DNA of 64,000 nt from Channallabes apus (GCA_030522415.1 CM060107.1:9134770-9198769), one strand, 5' to 3'. Counted from the stretch's first letter, positions 47,561 through 59,108 are shown. Made by a program: numbers and translations. Notes: generated by a model from the sequence alone, not told the origin.

Positions 47561-47959
47561 TTTTTCTTCCTGTTCAGTTTTTTGTCATGTTTTTGTTCTT
47601 TAGAAAATAGAAAATTTTAATTTCTACATTTTGGGCTTTTATTTATGTTGTCTAGCAGCTATGGATTTTAATAATTTTGCTAATCTAGGTAAACATATAG
47701 GTGCATATATGCACACATGTATACATGCATATATGTACCTATATATGTACGCATATATGTGCATATATGTACATATAATATAGGAAAACGGCCAATTTTA
47801 TATATGTCACATATATTAAAAACCTATATCAAAACCTATATTAAAACATATATGTTTATATAAGTTATTTCCGTGTGGGGATGGAAATCGAGCCTGGCCA
47901 GGAATCGAACCCGGACCCTGGAGGTGCAAGGCAACCCCACCATGCCGCCTATTTCTGTT

Positions 47960-50483
47960 CTCTCTGTAAAACCTTACCTGTTTTGAAGACCTTTAAATAT
48001 GAGCATAATTATTTGATTCAGTTTTTGAAAAAAACAATAAGTAAATAAATAATACAAAATTACTCATATTTATTTCCAAAGCAAACAAGCAAATACCTGT
48101 TCATTTTTTGATTTCTGTTTTTGTACTCAAATAACAGGCACTGACTTTCCATGTTTCTACTAGGCAGAAAGTAAAGCTGTTACAGTGTTGTTAAGGTTGT
48201 GAATGCTTGTTTTCTGTTTTTGGAACGATTGACTTTAATGCTTAAAAGCTCCTTTAGTAGAAGCCCTGTGTGACCGCTTTCATGTTGGTTTCTATGCAGT
48301 TTCTCATAAGGTTACACATTTGGCTTCCTTAAAAAACAACATGTGTAAAAACTAATAAAAACTTCTGGCTTAAGCCACTTGGGTCCAATGGAGAAAAAAA
48401 AGGAAATGGAAATTCAATGCTTTTTACTGTATCCTTTTTTAAGTTTTGATTTAAAGCACAATAGCAGAGATAAAAAAATGAGTCGTTATCCGTTTTTCCA
48501 TTTTTGCTTAAGACAAAATGACATAGTTGAGCACATGCATTATGTTAGATAATGAGCATGCAAGTTCAAGTCAACAGAACTTTATGAATTAGCTATGGCG
48601 TACATTCCAGAGGATAAAATTTCAGGCTCTGTGCCCCCAAGACTTTCTTAAGTCATCATATCTCAAACAGTGGTCAGATTCTGTGTTTTGGTACAGTTCA
48701 TTTTTAATTCTGGATCTGATGCAAATCATCCCCTAGTACACTGTACTGTAATGTGTGAAGTTTTTACAATACTGAAACTTACCAGACTGTGAGGCCCATG
48801 CCTTTGTCCCCAAGAGTAAAAGCACCCTGAGAAACAACTGCCCTGATACCATTCTAGGATGTTGCAGGGGCTGAGGAGAGCACATCTGATATACTGCTAT
48901 AAATAATGCTACACTCCTGTATGGCTTGGGTATTATTTTGGGGAAAGCTGCCAGGAGCTTGATAGCACAGACATAGGGTTGGTGAGGTCTGAGCCCACTG
49001 GCATCGGTTTTACTGAGCACCTTTCAAAAGTATGGTTCTTGCATTGACTCTTCGCATGATACCAGAAGGTTTAGGACCTCTCAATAGTCATGGATTCTAC
49101 AGTGATTGATGACAGTGTTCTCATGAGCATGTGATTTTTCTGATCTTCAGAAATATACAGAGATCATATTTTTAATCCACAGAAACCCTAGGATGACAAG
49201 GAACTAGGTGGTAACAGTGACCAGAAAGGTTGTGTTATCCAGAGTGCATTGACTTCGATCTTATCTGGGTCTGTGTGCTGGGTGATTGAGCCTCATCTAA
49301 TGGTACCACTATCCAGGCCCTGCACCTTTAAGGGATGTTGCAGTGGATTTAATGCCAGCTGCAGACTCTTGGCACTGGAATGGACACTGGACTCAGTCAA
49401 CCCTAGAACAGAGAAAAAGTTTCCCTGAGTGTGTGCAACATGTCATTAGAGTCAGGAACAGAGTAATCGTTAACCAACAGATGAAAGTATGTGTGTGAAT
49501 GTTGCTCACTCTAGGAGAGGGTTGGAAACTATGTCTGTTGGTCTCATTGTACGCTGCAGGTTGCATGCTGACACAGAAAATGCACAACTGATCACAGTGA
49601 TAAGCTCATAGCGATAAGATCATAAATCATTACTTTTAATCACTTGATGGAATGACATAATTGCATTCACATCCAGTGTTGGAAATATAACAAATATTTT
49701 GCCATGATGTATTGATAATCAAAATTAGAAGGCTAAAAAATGCATTCCTTTGCTAAATATTGCTTAGAGTTCTGGGAAATGGAGTCTGATACCAATTCCA
49801 GTGTAGATCTGAAACTGATTTATAAAAAAAAAACCCACTGATTTATGATACTGCTGTAACTACTGGCAGAGATGCTGTTATTCAAAAGTAATACTACTAC
49901 TACTACTACTACTACTACAGTACTAATAATAATAATAATAATTTAAGGATTCATTTTGCTTAATGATGCAATACAAACACATATATTTATATTTTTTTCT
50001 GTAGGGCTTTAAGACCTACAGTATTTCTAGAGCTCTAACTATTATTTGGCTTTGGCCTTGGGATGTCTTTGGAAGAAAGTCAGCTTTGCTTGTTGCGTGA
50101 ATGGCCTGCCAATAAATTCAGCTTCAGATTCTTTGCCCTAATTTACCTCTCTGTGATGATATTGTGCACCCAGTAAAGCTTGCACCGAAGCTCATTGTGA
50201 AATGCAATCAAACCTGGACCAAACAGAGCATGATTCTTTGGACTTTCATTCTCACATGGCTTGGAATCACTTGCTTTATTCAGTTTAAGGGTCTCACTGA
50301 GAGTTATTTCGAGTGTGTGTAGTGACAAGTTCATTTTGATATTGGTGCTATTTTATCCTGCTTTCATTTTGGTATTTGAGTTGTCATCATAATAATGTAA
50401 TGCCATAATTTTATCAAAATCTATTTTTTTATTCATTTTACTCTACATTAAATGTACTGTGGTTCATATCATTAGCCATTGAA

Positions 50484-50490
<7 letters not shown>
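47960..50490. other. Host non-coding DNA
   Basis: No repeat family recognised in 2.5 kb. The minus-strand frames at 48733-49020 and 50143-50334 lack recognisable domains; the latter ends next to a donor-like AGAGAG/GTAAAT and could be an exon. ACT and AAT microsatellites lie at about 49890-49940. Confidence 0.4.

Positions 50491-50553
<63 letters not shown>
50491..50553. repeat. (TA)n microsatellite
   Basis: About 30 TA units. Confidence 0.95.
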
Positions 50554-50556
<3 letters not shown>

Positions 50557-50654
50557 TCTGTTTATTTGTTTGATATTTTGTTAGATCAATTTATACCACC
50601 TTAAAAAAATTATTGCAGATTCGGTTTAGCTGATTGCCATGTAGCTAGCCCTAG

Positions 50655-51058
50655 TCTCTCAGTGTCCCTGGTCCCCCCCCATGTCCCTGGTCCCTATGTG
50701 TCCTGGGTCCGTCCTGGTCCCTGATCCCTCTGTGCCCCTGGTCCCTCCATGTCCCTCCGTGTCCCTGGTCCCTCTTTGTCCCTCCGTGTCCCTGGTCCAT
50801 CCTGGTCCCTCCGTGTCCCTGGTCCCTCCATGTCCCTCCGTGTCTCTGGTCCCTCCATGTCCCTCCGTGTCCCTGGTCCCTCCTTGTCCCTCCGTGTCCC
50901 TGGTCCATCCTGGTCCCTCCGTGTCCCTGGTTCCTCCGTGTCCCTTCCTGTCCCTGGTCCTTCTGTGTCCCTCTGTGTCCCTGGTCCCTCCGTGTCCCTC
51001 CTTGTCCCTGGTCCCATCTCTGGTCTCTCCCTGTCTCTGGTCTTGTCTTGTCCCATTT
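50655..51058. repeat. Minisatellite, 27-bp period, about 15 units
   Basis: Units alternate TCCCTGGTCCCTCC and a TGTCCCTCCG block, giving a basic period near 27 bp with subunits of 10 and 17 bp. A higher-order segment with GGTCCATCCTGGTCCCTCCG occurs twice about 117 bp apart. The strand is strongly C/T-rich. Because the period is a multiple of three and free of stops, long open frames exist on both strands; none looks like a real protein. Confidence 0.92.
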
Positions 51059-51446
51059 CAGCTCCATGCTTAGTTTGTGTGTAATGTCATAGAGCCTGTA
51101 TTTCGCCAACGATCCTGTGGCTCGCCCTATGCTTTTTGTCATAGTTTGAGTTTGTTGTTTGTTTTGTTTCTTCATTGTTCATGTCACCCAGATCGTGACA
51201 ATGTTGAAAAATGCTGTTATTTTAACTGGTTTAATCATGATCAGAAAGGTATATTTAAATTAAGCATAATAATTTAATTGCCATTAATAAATGAAATGAG
51301 ATGGACGTTTTTAGGCTTTACATAAAATAAATGTAAAAAAAAAATGTGATGCAATTTTGAATGTGGTTTTTCATTTTAAGAATTCCTCTCACATTCCACA
51401 GTAGTGTGTGGTACATGTATAAATCTTCCATGATGCCTTCCTTCAG

Positions 51447-51543
51447 GATGATGTCCCTTGGGAGAAAACAAAAGAGTCAGTGTGTGCTCCTGCATCAGAA
51501 ATCAGGATGCTAGAAAATTTCAACTTCCCAAGATACAACATAG
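51447..51543 (+). CDS. Candidate host exon (unidentified)
   Basis: A pyrimidine-rich acceptor TGCCTTCCTTCAG is followed by 97 bp with one open frame, DDVPWEKTKESVCAPASEIR and on to NFNFPRYNI, and a donor ATAG/GTGAAT at 51544. The two other frames contain stops, which is what a real exon should show. It ends one base into a codon. I do not recognise the protein. The flanking DNA is AT-rich host sequence. Confidence 0.38.
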
Positions 51544-51747
51544 GTGAATAAAACTATTTGTTTTAAGTTAATATTTTATATTTATGTAGAACAATTTGTT
51601 CAATACTAGTGAAGATTGAGAGAAACTGAGCAACTCTTTATTGAGAGAAAAACAATAAATGGTTGTATAATCCCATGCAGGGGTCAAACCCCAGGCTGAT
51701 AGTAACAGATGAGAATAATCCATAATCATGACATACCTTAACAAGGA

Positions 51748-51855
51748 CACTTACATTTATAGTATTTGGCAGATACCCCTATCCAGAGCAACTTATATTT
51801 ATCTCATTCGACATCTGAGCAGTTTAAGGTTAAGGGCGTTTCTCAGTGAGCATGA
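51748..51855 (+). mobile_element. Dispersed fish repeat fragment
   Basis: TACATTTATAGTATTTGGCA, CCTATCCAGAGCAACTTATA and AGCAGTTTAAGGTTAAGGGC follow the order of a very common fish dispersed repeat (class not certain). A second copy is at 52535. Confidence 0.6.
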
Positions 51856-52534
51856 CGCTGGGATTGAGACTTTTAAATCAAACATGGGGGTATTTTAAGA
51901 ACAAATCAATATCTAAATGGAGAATAAGTAAATGTAATTGACAAATATACCAATAGTGAGACAGAGGCAGAGACAGGATTGAAGCACAAAAACAAACCAT
52001 GTCATAATACAAGTATAAACCGCACATGGTCTAAGGGGTTTCATGTCAGAATTCCTTATAGTAAAGATATTACCTTGTAACTCTGACCCTGTGTTTATCC
52101 TGTAAAACACCACCATTATCACATGCTTAACCTCAGGGCATTCTCATCATCCTGTGTGACCCAAGTAGCCTGGTAAGGCTTCAGTCAAAGATAGTCACAG
52201 ATACATAAAGAGGAGAAGACATGACATACTGTAACAGGGACAGTGTCACCAGGTGAGGGGGTTTGTTATTGCCATTTCAACAAAGAAAGTATTCCCGAAG
52301 CAGGAAATGGGAACTTGATGTGCCGAAGTTTTTTTTTTTTTTTTCATTACATGAAATGTAAGGGGCCAAGAACACAATGATAATGCTTAAAAATATACAA
52401 AGAGATTGGCAAGACTTTGTATGACAAACATGCGTACCTGTATGTATTCTAGAACCAGCAAGTTAACAGGAGCTACTCAATTCATATATTTTTGTATAGG
52501 GACCGTTGCTGGTATGAGTGTCTTTCCTTTAGGT
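51856..52534. other. Host non-coding DNA
   Basis: Poly-T at about 52330-52345; nothing recognised. Confidence 0.5.
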
Positions 52535-52735
52535 TTTACATTTACAGCATTTGGCAGACTCCCTTATGCAAAGCCACTTAAATTTTACTTCACTATACAG
52601 TACATCAGAGCAGTTGAGGGTTAAGGCCTTTGATCAAGAACCCAACAGTGGCAACTTGGTGGTGCTGGGGTTTGCACCTGGGATCTTCTGATCAGTAGTT
52701 CAATGCCTGAACAACTGAGCTATTGACACCATGCT
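52535..52735 (+). mobile_element. Dispersed fish repeat, longer copy
   Basis: Same family as 51748 and longer: it continues through CAACAGTGGCAACTTGGTGG and GCTGGGGTTTGCACC to ACAACTGAGCTATTGACACC. Confidence 0.65.
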
Positions 52736-53003
52736 AACTGAATATTTTGTCACTGACAGTTTTTAAACAATAAATGCCTGTCGCTGGGGTCGCATGAGCG
52801 CATGTTGCAGAATTCCCTCCTGATTAAGAGAATTTTTGCGAAATTGGGAAACCCCATGTCTTGTCATCTTTTGATCACTTGACTGAGAGAGAAAAATGCT
52901 CCTGGACATCACACATTGAATTCAAGTCTTTAAACCAAAATTAAACTGGTCATGAGAGGTGGTCTGTATGAGGCAAGATGTGGATCCTTTTGACAAACAC
53001 CTT

Positions 53004-53240
53004 TGGCTGGTGGCTCAGTGGTAGGTGTTTCGCCTGCCATGCGGAAGGCCCGGGTTCGATTCCAGCCAGTGCCCAAACCCCAGCCACTGGATACAGTGCC
53101 GGTCCCAAGCTCGGATAAAATGGGAGGGTTGCGTCAGGAAGGGCATCCGGCGTAAAACCTGTGCCAAGTTGTAGTGCGGACTGGATATTCCGCTGTGGCG
53201 ACCCCTTGCCGGGAGCAGCCGTAGGACCAACAACAACAAC
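53004..53240 (+). mobile_element. tRNA-derived SINE with RTE-type tail
   Basis: A box TGGCTCAGTGGTAGG, B box GGTTCGATTCC, conserved GCGTCAGGAAGGGCATCCGG and the end GACCCCTTGCCGGGAGCAGC with an (AAC)n tail. Same family as 44691 and 56805. No clear TSD. Confidence 0.88.
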
Positions 53241-53329
53241 AACTTCTGCAGTAATTTCCCTTGATTGGACTGGGAGAAAGTTTCATGTTCAGGCTAGACT
53301 ACAGTACCAGAACTTCATGATAAAAAAAA

Positions 53330-53440
53330 AAAAAATTCCTCAAATTTGCGCTGCATTGGCCTTTCTGTGGCATTAGTCCAGACTGGATGGCCTTTGGCCC
53401 CAGTGGGCAAGGGTGAGCCTTACCCTTTACAGTTTGCTGG
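53330..53440 (-). pseudogene. Tc1-family fragment
   Basis: AAATTTGCGCTGCATTGGCC, TTTCTGTGGCATTAGTCCAG and GGGCAAGGGTGAGCCTTA match the DNA-binding part of the Tc1-type family also present at 8600-8830. Confidence 0.55.
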
Positions 53441-53727
53441 TATAAAGTTTATATCCACCTGATTGGTGTATTTTATAACATATCACATCATATCAATGTC
53501 ATAAACGTATGTTACCTTCCAGATCCTCCTATTTATCCTAGAGAAATTATGTTTTTTTACAATACATGGTGCCCATGTATTTCCTGAAAGTCATATTGAT
53601 GATTTGGTTACAATAACAATAGACATCATACACAGAGGGCCATATTTTATTTCTCACCAAGCATTTTATACATGTAATTGTTAATTGTTTGTTACCATTA
53701 TTTTGCTGATATTTTTGCTATGCTTAG

Positions 53728-53958
53728 TCTGAGAGCCTTTCTGCGCTGCATGACTTTCTGAGAAATGGGAATTTGTCAAACGCTGTGTGTGAAATACCTG
53801 CTGTCACTTCCAATCCATATTCTCCTGCTGTACTCCAGTTTCAAGTTAAAAGATTTGAAAAGCAGCAGAAAGCACAGCAGTTCTCGTCCTCACTGATTCG
53901 GCGTGCTCTAGAGAAATTAGAACATGAAAAAAAAAAACGATACAAATACATTTTTTAG
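53728..53958 (+). CDS. Candidate host exon with C-terminal ORF (unidentified)
   Basis: An acceptor TTGCTATGCTTAG ends at 53727, and 76 open codons follow to TAG. The translation looks protein-like: SESLSALHDFLRNGNL, then a proline-containing linker, then a charged helix with FEKQQKAQQF and RRALEKLEHEKKKR. The lysine stretch near the end comes from an A run, so the end may be read through by slippage or be non-coding. No family recognised. If the acceptor is real this is a terminal exon; no donor GT is available before the stop. It is not in a phase compatible with the exon at 51447, so other exons would be needed between. Confidence 0.35.
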   Translation, partial: SESLSALHDFLRNGNLSNAVCEIPAVTSNPYSPAVLQFQVKRFEKQQKAQQFSSSLIRRALEKLEHEKKKRYKYIF

Positions 53959-55172
53959 ACAACCATAACACCCTCAAGTGTGCAACTTTGATTGAGAGCA
54001 TATCGGCTCTTTCCAAATGCTTACTTATCATCTCATTCCCCTCTAATGGGACCCCGAGTGTCTGTGTGTATATGTGTGGATGTGTGTAGATGTTTGTTTT
54101 CCAGCTGAAACTGCCCTGATAACATGCGTATCATTCCCTGAGCTGCATCACTGTGTAGTCACTCTGCCATGATCCCCATAGTAACAGATTTGTCTCTCTC
54201 TCTCTCTCTCCCTCTCTGTCTCTCTCTATTTCTTTATCACTACTCACTCACTGTCATTCTCTCCTTCTTTCTTTTTCTCACCGAATTGTGATTTTGCATT
54301 ACTGGAACTTTCTTAAACTGTTGCTAGGGTAACCACATTTGGCTCTAGAGCTGAATAATCCACTGATAATATGGACAGTGTACTCTTCTTCCTCCACTTC
54401 CTCCTCTGGTCTCAGACAGGTCACTTTCTTACTATCTATTCTTTCCTTGTTTGTCTTGCTTTTATTAGATGTTCAACTCTGAACACTAGACCCTAGTAAT
54501 GCCAGTGTCGGTTTGTACATTTCATTAGTTTTTCAGAGAAGCGAAGTCAGAGAAGTCTTGTTTTGTTCTATTCTTTCTGGACAAAGGGATGCAATCATAG
54601 TGCACACTAGATATATAGGCTTTCATTACTGATTCCTTTTTTTTTTTATACAGAATTGGAGTGTGCATCCCATGGAAACTGCAAAAAAAGAAAGAAAGGA
54701 ATAGAGAAAGAAAAAAAGAATGACATGAATAAAGAAAGAAAGACCTGATAGACTCTATACACGGTGGGTTGTAATTTATCAATGTAAAGCATGGACAGAG
54801 GCAGCAGTTGGATATGCAGTATACTGATACTTTCTCTCAAATTTGACCATCTGACTGATGGGTTTCTTAAACAAGATAAGGTCCTAGCACTACTGAACTG
54901 ATATAGTATATGTTGTACAGACAAAATCTTAAGCAAGCCTACAGTATTACTTTGCATGTAAAGTATCTCCTCTTTATGTATTGATACTACAGTGGTGCTA
55001 TTTTAGGACCAATAATATCAAGACAGCCAAATTAACAAGATGATTTACTTCCTAAGACAAAGTTTCGGTATCCCATCAATCCTTGAAAGTTTGGTTCATG
55101 TTTCTTAGACCCTTGGACCTAGAAACATCAACTTTGGTTTTGTTGCACCTGACTAATGTATCCAACTTTGGT
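53959..55172. other. Host non-coding DNA
   Basis: TC microsatellite near 54193-54230; A/G-rich stretch near 54683-54745. No gene recognised. Confidence 0.5.
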
Positions 55173-55290
55173 GGCATGGTGGCTTAGTGATTAGTACTGT
55201 TTCTTTGGACTGCAAAGGTCTGGGTTCGATTTCCGCCTTGGGGACTGTATGTGTGGAGATAATTTCACTATGCTGTAAGGTAAATGTAAC
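55173..55290 (+). mobile_element. tRNA-derived SINE head fragment
   Basis: GGCATGGTGGCTTAGTGATT (A box region) and GGGTTCGATTTCCG (B box, one mismatch) with a short unrelated tail. Confidence 0.7.
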
Positions 55291-55803
55291 AAATAATTAA
55301 ATCACCATCATTTGGTGGCTCTCTGAACTAGAATTGGCTCATGACGGCTTTGCCAGGCCCAGGCCAGGGCATTCTGAGTACCCAAATGTGCCATGAGGCA
55401 AGCTGTTAGGTCTGTTATCCTAACTCAAAACTACACCCTAGCTCAATGGCAACTATAAGATTAGTATTAATTGCAGATTAATCTTTATACAATCCTAAAC
55501 CTCTTTTTTTGTCATATTTTTAAATATGCTTTATTGCTAGCCCTACTTTTGTTCTGTAAGGCTTTAACTTCATAAAAGAAAAAAAGTCTCCGGAGAAAAG
55601 AGTTTTCAAATTGCCTACTTCACACAGTACATCTGGCAAATTTTGACATAGAGTTAAATGTCTTATTGGAAGATTTAAGATGGAAACAATTGTGCTCTTT
55701 CATTCATTCCAACTCTATATTTTACATCCATCTCCCTAATTCATTCTTACCCACACCATCCAATTACTTTACCTCCCACTTCTCAATCACATACATTTTT
55801 CCC

Positions 55804-55844
<41 letters not shown>

Positions 55845-56800
55845 AACTCTCTCTCTCCAGAGCCTTTCTGAGAGCTCAAAATTTGCAATCTGTACACCCT
55901 CAGGCTTGCTGCTTTGCGTTCTACCGTGCATTTCACAAGACATGTTGTGTTTCAATTCTTCATTATTTATGCCCTCTGTTATTTGGCTGACAAATAGTTC
56001 AGCCTCTGTGTTTCCATATCATTCAAACTGTTTTTATTTTTGTCTTAACAAAACTACTCAAACCTGTTGTTCTGTAACACATTTTTCTAGTGCATAAGAA
56101 TATACTATTTACATTTGATGTTAAATGGCATACAGTGCACAACTATAAAGCTGCACTCATTGGACATGGTTTCTCGCATGAGCAGCATATCTAATCTAGC
56201 AGGATACACACTAGACAGGTAGATCAATTACTATTTCAGGGCAGCGACATAAGACAAGTAAAGAGGCGATAAACAAGCTGGAAATCAAACTGATCTGTGT
56301 TTGTGATTCTGTTTCCTCTGTGTCATTCGTCTCTCTTTGTAGTGAGTTCTTTTAAGTCTTTTTCTTACAACATTGTCGGTGTTACTGTATGTCACTTGTT
56401 TGCTAAAGAACCAATTGTGAAATACAGATTTTTTTAGCAATTAGCATGTAGGTCCAAGTACATTTTTTTCATAAGATGGATCTGGAATACTTTAAATCTT
56501 TAAAGTAACTCAGACTGACTGTACACTGAAATGACATTTGCATTAAAAACAAGGATGATTTCACATTTTATACTCTTGCTTAGTTTGCTAATTAAATTAA
56601 GGGTTGTTAATTGTATGTTTTTCCTTATGTAAGTGAAACCAAAAGGTTGCATTCCTCCAAGCTAAAGACATTTTTTTTTACTTCCTTAAGGCATCTTTTT
56701 AAAGAAGATAAAGATATAAGACAATGTTTTTATTATCTTTTTTCTTGAATGCACACTGGAAATGGGTCCCCTTTAATAGTGATAAATGCCACTTTTTCTG
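55291..56800. other. Host non-coding DNA with TC microsatellite
   Basis: (TC)n at about 55808-55858. The plus-strand frame at 55666-56097 runs through this tract and has no recognisable domain. Confidence 0.5.
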
Positions 56801-56804
56801 TCTA

Positions 56805-56965
56805 GGCTCTCAGTGGTAGATTTTTCACCAGGGCCTGGGTTCGATTTCCGGCCACTGGATGCAGTGTCAGTCCCAAGCCCGGATAAAATAGAAGGGTTGC
56901 GTCAGGAAGGGCATCCGGCGTAAAACCTGTGCCAAGCTTTTGTGTGCAGACCGGATAACCTGCAC
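56805..56965 (+). mobile_element. tRNA-derived SINE with RTE-type tail, partial
   Basis: A degenerate A box (CTCTCAGTGGTAG), B box GGTTCGATTTCC and the conserved GCGTCAGGAAGGGCATCCGG; the tail end is degenerate. Confidence 0.8.
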
Positions 56966-57104
56966 ATAAAAGTCCTGGATATCCTTCACATTGTACCATG
57001 TTTGCTGTCTTGTGGTTGAAGTCAATCTTTAAACTTTTAGACTAAACATCATTAATCTCATTTGATTCTCATACCTCTTTTCTGTTTGTATGGTCTCAAG
57101 AGCT

Positions 57105-57440
57105 GACTCAATGATTGCAAGCTGCCCAGATCCTGTAACTGCAAAAACAAGCCCAAATCATCACCCCTCCACCACCTTGCTTGACAGTGGGTAGGGGTGT
57201 TTCTCTTTGGGTTTCACCAAACATGGTGCTGGGCATTAAGGCCAAACAACTCCACTTTCGTCTCATCTGTACATAGGACATTGTTCCAGAAGCTGTGTGG
57301 TTTGTTCAGATGCAGTTTTAAAAACCTCAATCATGCTTCCATGTTCTTTTTAGACAGAAGAGGTTTCTTTTGCCAAGCCTTCTTGGAAAACCGTACTTGT
57401 TCAGTCTTCTTCTAATTGTGCCATCATATGCTTTAATATC
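57105..57440 (-). pseudogene. Tc1-like transposase relic, central part
   Basis: Minus-strand reading gives, in order, LSKKNMEAWLRF, KPHSFWNNVL, DETKVELFGLNAQHHVW (including a catalytic aspartate of the DDE triad) and a GGGG/D block. It matches fish Tc1 transposases closely. Termini are missing, and stops lie on both sides. Confidence 0.8.
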
Positions 57441-58116
57441 ATGTTAACATACTTTGTGAAACCTGTAGGGTGTAGGATTATTATTAGTAGTAGTAGTAGT
57501 ATTAGTATTATGTTTTTTCATGGCTGCAACGTAATCAGAGCTAATGGATCTCGGGGTTTGGGAAAAAAACAAGGCGGGAAGTGTAGCTTGGGGTTTGGTT
57601 TGGCTTTGAAGATCTGCTAAGCAGAGTCATGCTGGGAGGGGCCGGTTGGCCAGGTCAGTGGGAAGAGTGATCATGGAGACGCTGGAGACCCTGCCCACAT
57701 GGGCCACAATCTGTCACTCTGCCCACCGCCATCACTCGCCGGTTTATATCCACATGCCTGCTAGGCACTGACACCAGAGCTGCATGGCACACCTGCACAT
57801 ACTTTCTTTCCCTTTCTTCCTGTCCTGTGTTTATGGTGTGAACAATGCATCAAACACATTACAGATGGATTTTGTTGTTTTTGTATTGCATGGTTTAAAC
57901 TTAGATGGGAGCACTGACAACTGTAACAACTGTTTTCACTTGTGAATAACCTTTTCTCACTGTAGAACGTTGAATTCTAATTAGTTAGGAAACAGTTTTA
58001 TAGCCATTTCTAGAGTGATGTACAGCAACAGTTGTTTATGTCTTTACCTCTTGGCATCGAGAGTAACACAAACTTGAATGCTCCAGACCAGAAAAATGCC
58101 AACACTTTTACTTTTT
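57441..58116. other. Non-coding DNA, partly repeated downstream
   Basis: A block at about 57712-57840 (CACTCTGCCCACCGCCATCA ... CTTTCTTTCC) has a diverged direct copy at about 58660-58770. Nothing else recognised. Confidence 0.45.
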
Positions 58117-58870
58117 GTCACGGCGTGCGCCTGTGATGGGTGTGCATCCAAATCCACTATCACTACCTGCTCACTCCGTAGGCTCCCTAGATAGGCGGCA
58201 CCCCCTTCTGCAGGTATGCAAAGGGACAGAGCCACCTATTCGGCCCGGTTGGCGATAATTAACATTAATAGGATATCGGGCTTGCTCCGCATTATAAAAG
58301 CAAGGCGCGGAGTTTAGTCTGGGGTCCGGGAAGTATGTGATGCGGTGGAGCAGGGGAGAGTGGCATGTGAGTGGGGCGATGTGATGCGACCCAGGGACTT
58401 TAAACAAGAACACTGCAATTCCGCCCTTCGATCTCCACACTGAGGACAGCATGAGGAATAACTTCACAGCCCCACTGCCGAAGTGTAAAAGGCTGCGAGA
58501 AGGTTGGCGTTAAGACCCAACGTTAAGGTTTGCATTAAAAGCCGCCAAGCCGACGGACGTCAGCAAGAACTCCCACCTGAGGCCATGCGCACGGAGATCT
58601 AGGAGAAACGGCGTCACAAGGAGCGTGCAGGAACGCTGCCTCCGTGTGCTCCATACTGCCACTCCGCCCACCGCCACCTGTCACCTGCAGCGTGCCCGTA
58701 TGCCAGCGTGGCACTGCCCCTGGACGTGCACAAACTTTCCATTTCCTTTCTTTCCATCCTCCATCCTTTAACCGTTTCCTTCCCCATTTTCCCTAAATAC
58801 AGTAAATTACCCTTTTTCCCATAAGACTTCATGGTGCCACCCATGCAACATGGGGTTGAACCCATTACAT
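58117..58870. repeat. GC-rich repeat-like block, possible solo LTR
   Basis: A sharp rise in GC starts at TGTCACGGCGTGCG, a tip reminiscent of Gypsy-type LTRs, and TTATAAAAGCAAGGCGCGGA could be a TATA box. The right border is unclear, no matching TSD was found and no internal retroelement genes are present, so the LTR reading is tentative. Confidence 0.25.
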
Positions 58871-59108
58871 TTTACAGAGATCTACAGAGATAATTTACAG
58901 AGACACTTGCTGATCATTAATTAATCAAGTTCTGATGATTAGCAGCACCTGGCTCCAACGTACCATCTAAAATCCTGAGGAAGCAGAAAGGGGGTATTTA
59001 GTATTGCCGTATTTGCCTAATAATAAAACCTGCTATGATATGATTTTTTTTTCTTTCATACAATTAAAAGAAGAGGCACTAACTTTTACACATGGGGTGT
59101 AATCGGCA

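Larger units (their letters stand above)
45362..47879. mobile_element. 2.5-kb TIR element in the SINE, 2-bp GA duplication
   Basis: Tips CCCACATGGAAAGAACCTAT and (inverted) CCCACACGGAAATAACTTAT form imperfect TIRs of about 24 bp; GA flanks both sides. Both subterminal regions are rich in ATATATGCACATATATG-type repeats with alternating purine-pyrimidine character (45385-45560, 45745-45785, 47695-47860). It carries a piggyBac-like transposase relic and a MITE, but the GA target does not fit piggyBac, which duplicates TTAA. Superfamily unknown. Confidence 0.8.
45004..47949 (-). mobile_element. tRNA/L2-tail SINE split by a 2.5-kb element
   Basis: SINE parts lie at 45004-45361 and 47880-47949, framed by TATTTCTGTT at 44994-45003 and 47950-47959. 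The interior repeats a block of about 70 bp (GGAAACCGGAGTACC... to CCACCAAGCA at about 45196-45262 and 45271-45340), the second version having the GCAGGGCTTTGGACTGTGGG form seen at 17514. Confidence 0.9.

Noticed and set aside
45362..47879. Calling the 2.5-kb element piggyBac outright
   Set aside because: The flanks show a GA duplication and not TTAA, so the PGBD-like coding relic does not settle the superfamily.
50143..50334. 63-codon minus-strand ORF next to a donor-like site
   Set aside because: No convincing acceptor upstream on that strand and no recognisable domain; kept only as a remark.
50651..51175. Long ORFs (111-174 codons) with GPGTRRD-type repeats
   Set aside because: They are by-products of a 27-bp minisatellite that is open on both strands; no splice or start context supports a protein.
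55666..56097. 143-codon ORF spanning a TC microsatellite
   Set aside because: Its serine/leucine run is the microsatellite itself, and no domain is recognisable on either side.
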